A model generated the notes under the pieces. It did no database searches and had not been told where the DNA came from. It saw only the letters and a program-made list of their open reading frames with translations. From Chlamydiota bacterium (GTDB lineage: Bacteria; Chlamydiota; Chlamydiia; Chlamydiales; Rhabdochlamydiaceae): a stretch of DNA of 7,133 nucleotides. Both the position numbers and the translations under genes were made by a program. Positions within the stretch are counted from its first letter, which is position 1. Each line of letters opens with the position of its first letter. Positions 6,978 through 7,133 of this stretch are shown in pieces. The stretch spans positions 1-7,133 of the forward strand of contig JAAKFC010000080.1 of the NCBI GenBank assembly GCA_011065225.1, read 5' to 3'.

Positions 6978-7006
6978 ATTGTATCAAGAAATACCCCTAT
7001 ATTCAA
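6978..7006 (-). promoter_or_regulatory. mtaB promoter, leaderless geometry
   Basis: On the minus strand TTGAAT (7001-7006) and TACAAT (6978-6983) are separated by exactly 17 bases. They match the sigma70-type consensus at 4 of 6 and 5 of 6 positions. The start of transcription is expected about 7 bases after the -10 box, at 6971 or 6970, which is the first base of the mtaB ATG or next to it. It drives the mtaB and 298-residue gene pair. Confidence 0.65.
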
Positions 7007-7068
7007 GAAAAGTAAACCGACTCTATGCAAAGAATTTGAGAAATTTTTAAAAATTCTTAAAAAACTCA

Positions 7069-7098
7069 TTGGCTAAAATTCACAAACTACGCTAAAAT
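7069..7098 (+). promoter_or_regulatory. Promoter of the plus-strand gene starting at 7131, with upstream A/T tracts
   Basis: TTGGCT (7069-7074) and TAAAAT (7093-7098) are separated by 18 bases, with 4 of 6 and 5 of 6 consensus matches. Transcription would start near 7105, giving a leader of about 26 bases. Immediately upstream, 7041-7064 is almost pure A and T in phased tracts, as in UP elements that bind the alpha subunits of RNA polymerase. A/T tracts plus a strong ribosome binding site suggest a highly expressed gene. Confidence 0.55.
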
Positions 7099-7120
7099 GA
7101 CGGACATTCTGAAACCCACT

Positions 7121-7126
7121 GGAGGT
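7121..7126 (+). promoter_or_regulatory. Strong ribosome binding site for the gene at 7131
   Basis: GGAGGT stands 4 bases before the ATG at 7131, a near-perfect complement of the 16S rRNA 3' end with a somewhat short spacer. It is the best Shine-Dalgarno in the window and contrasts with its absence before mtaB, ligA and the permease. Confidence 0.75.
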
Positions 7127-7130
7127 AACG

Positions 7131-7133
7131 ATG
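7131..7133 (+). CDS. Start codon of a plus-strand gene outside the window; product unknown
   Basis: Only the ATG is inside the window. It is supported by GGAGGT 4 bases upstream and by a promoter at 7069-7098. The gene is divergent from mtaB. Its product cannot be read from this sequence; the promoter and ribosome binding site suggest strong expression. Confidence 0.6.

Noticed and set aside
6078..7015. Plus-strand frames opposite mtaB (6078-6359, 6785-7015)
   Set aside because: They are antisense to the radical SAM and methylthiotransferase domains, whose cysteine motifs are intact on the minus strand.
6971..7069. N-terminal extension of MtaB from an ATG at 7069, giving 449 residues
   Set aside because: The 33 extra residues are hydrophobic and unlike the family, which begins a few residues before the TIGCRTNQ motif. 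They would cover a good promoter at 6978-7006.

Overview
This window looks like a chromosomal, housekeeping-type stretch from a bacterium, most likely of the phylum Chlamydiota (an environmental, Parachlamydia/Waddlia-like lineage rather than Chlamydia itself). The best evidence is the glycogen branching enzyme: from memory, its blocks around residues 72-92, 268-334 and 556-580 read much more like chlamydial GlgB than like proteobacterial or firmicute GlgB. The other genes are widespread families, so the phylum call is an inference and not a proof. I see no tRNA, rRNA, insertion sequence, integrase, CRISPR array or phage gene.

Layout from left to right. Positions 1-1283 (minus) hold the first 427 codons of the NAD+-dependent DNA ligase LigA, cut by the left window edge. 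Positions 1276-3405 (minus) hold a complete 1,4-alpha-glucan branching enzyme GlgB, which overlaps the ligA start by 8 bases, so glgB-ligA is probably one operon. A 37-base divergent gap (3406-3442) separates glgB from a plus-strand, 12-helix amino-acid antiporter of the GadC-like branch of the APC superfamily (3443-4849). That gene ends tail-to-tail with, and overlapping by 11 bases, an uncharacterised 298-residue minus-strand protein (4839-5735). The C-terminal third of this protein resembles the beta domain at the end of family GH95-type glycosidases. It overlaps by 16 bases the gene upstream of it on the minus strand, the tRNA methylthiotransferase mtaB (5720-6970). To the right lies a 160-base divergent intergenic region with a well-formed promoter on each strand, ending in a strong ribosome binding site and the start codon of a plus-strand gene at 7131 whose body is outside the window.

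The genes serve different jobs: DNA replication and repair (ligA), glycogen synthesis (glgB), amino-acid exchange across the inner membrane (the permease), tRNA modification at A37 (mtaB), and one unknown protein that may be carbohydrate-related. The packing is very tight: every adjacent pair inside the window overlaps or is separated by a few dozen bases. Several starts lack an upstream Shine-Dalgarno sequence, and the mtaB promoter geometry points to a leaderless transcript. I did not find a complete new multi-gene system. The items most worth following are the 298-residue protein, the leaderless mtaB arrangement, and the GadC-like antiporter that lacks the C-terminal plug.
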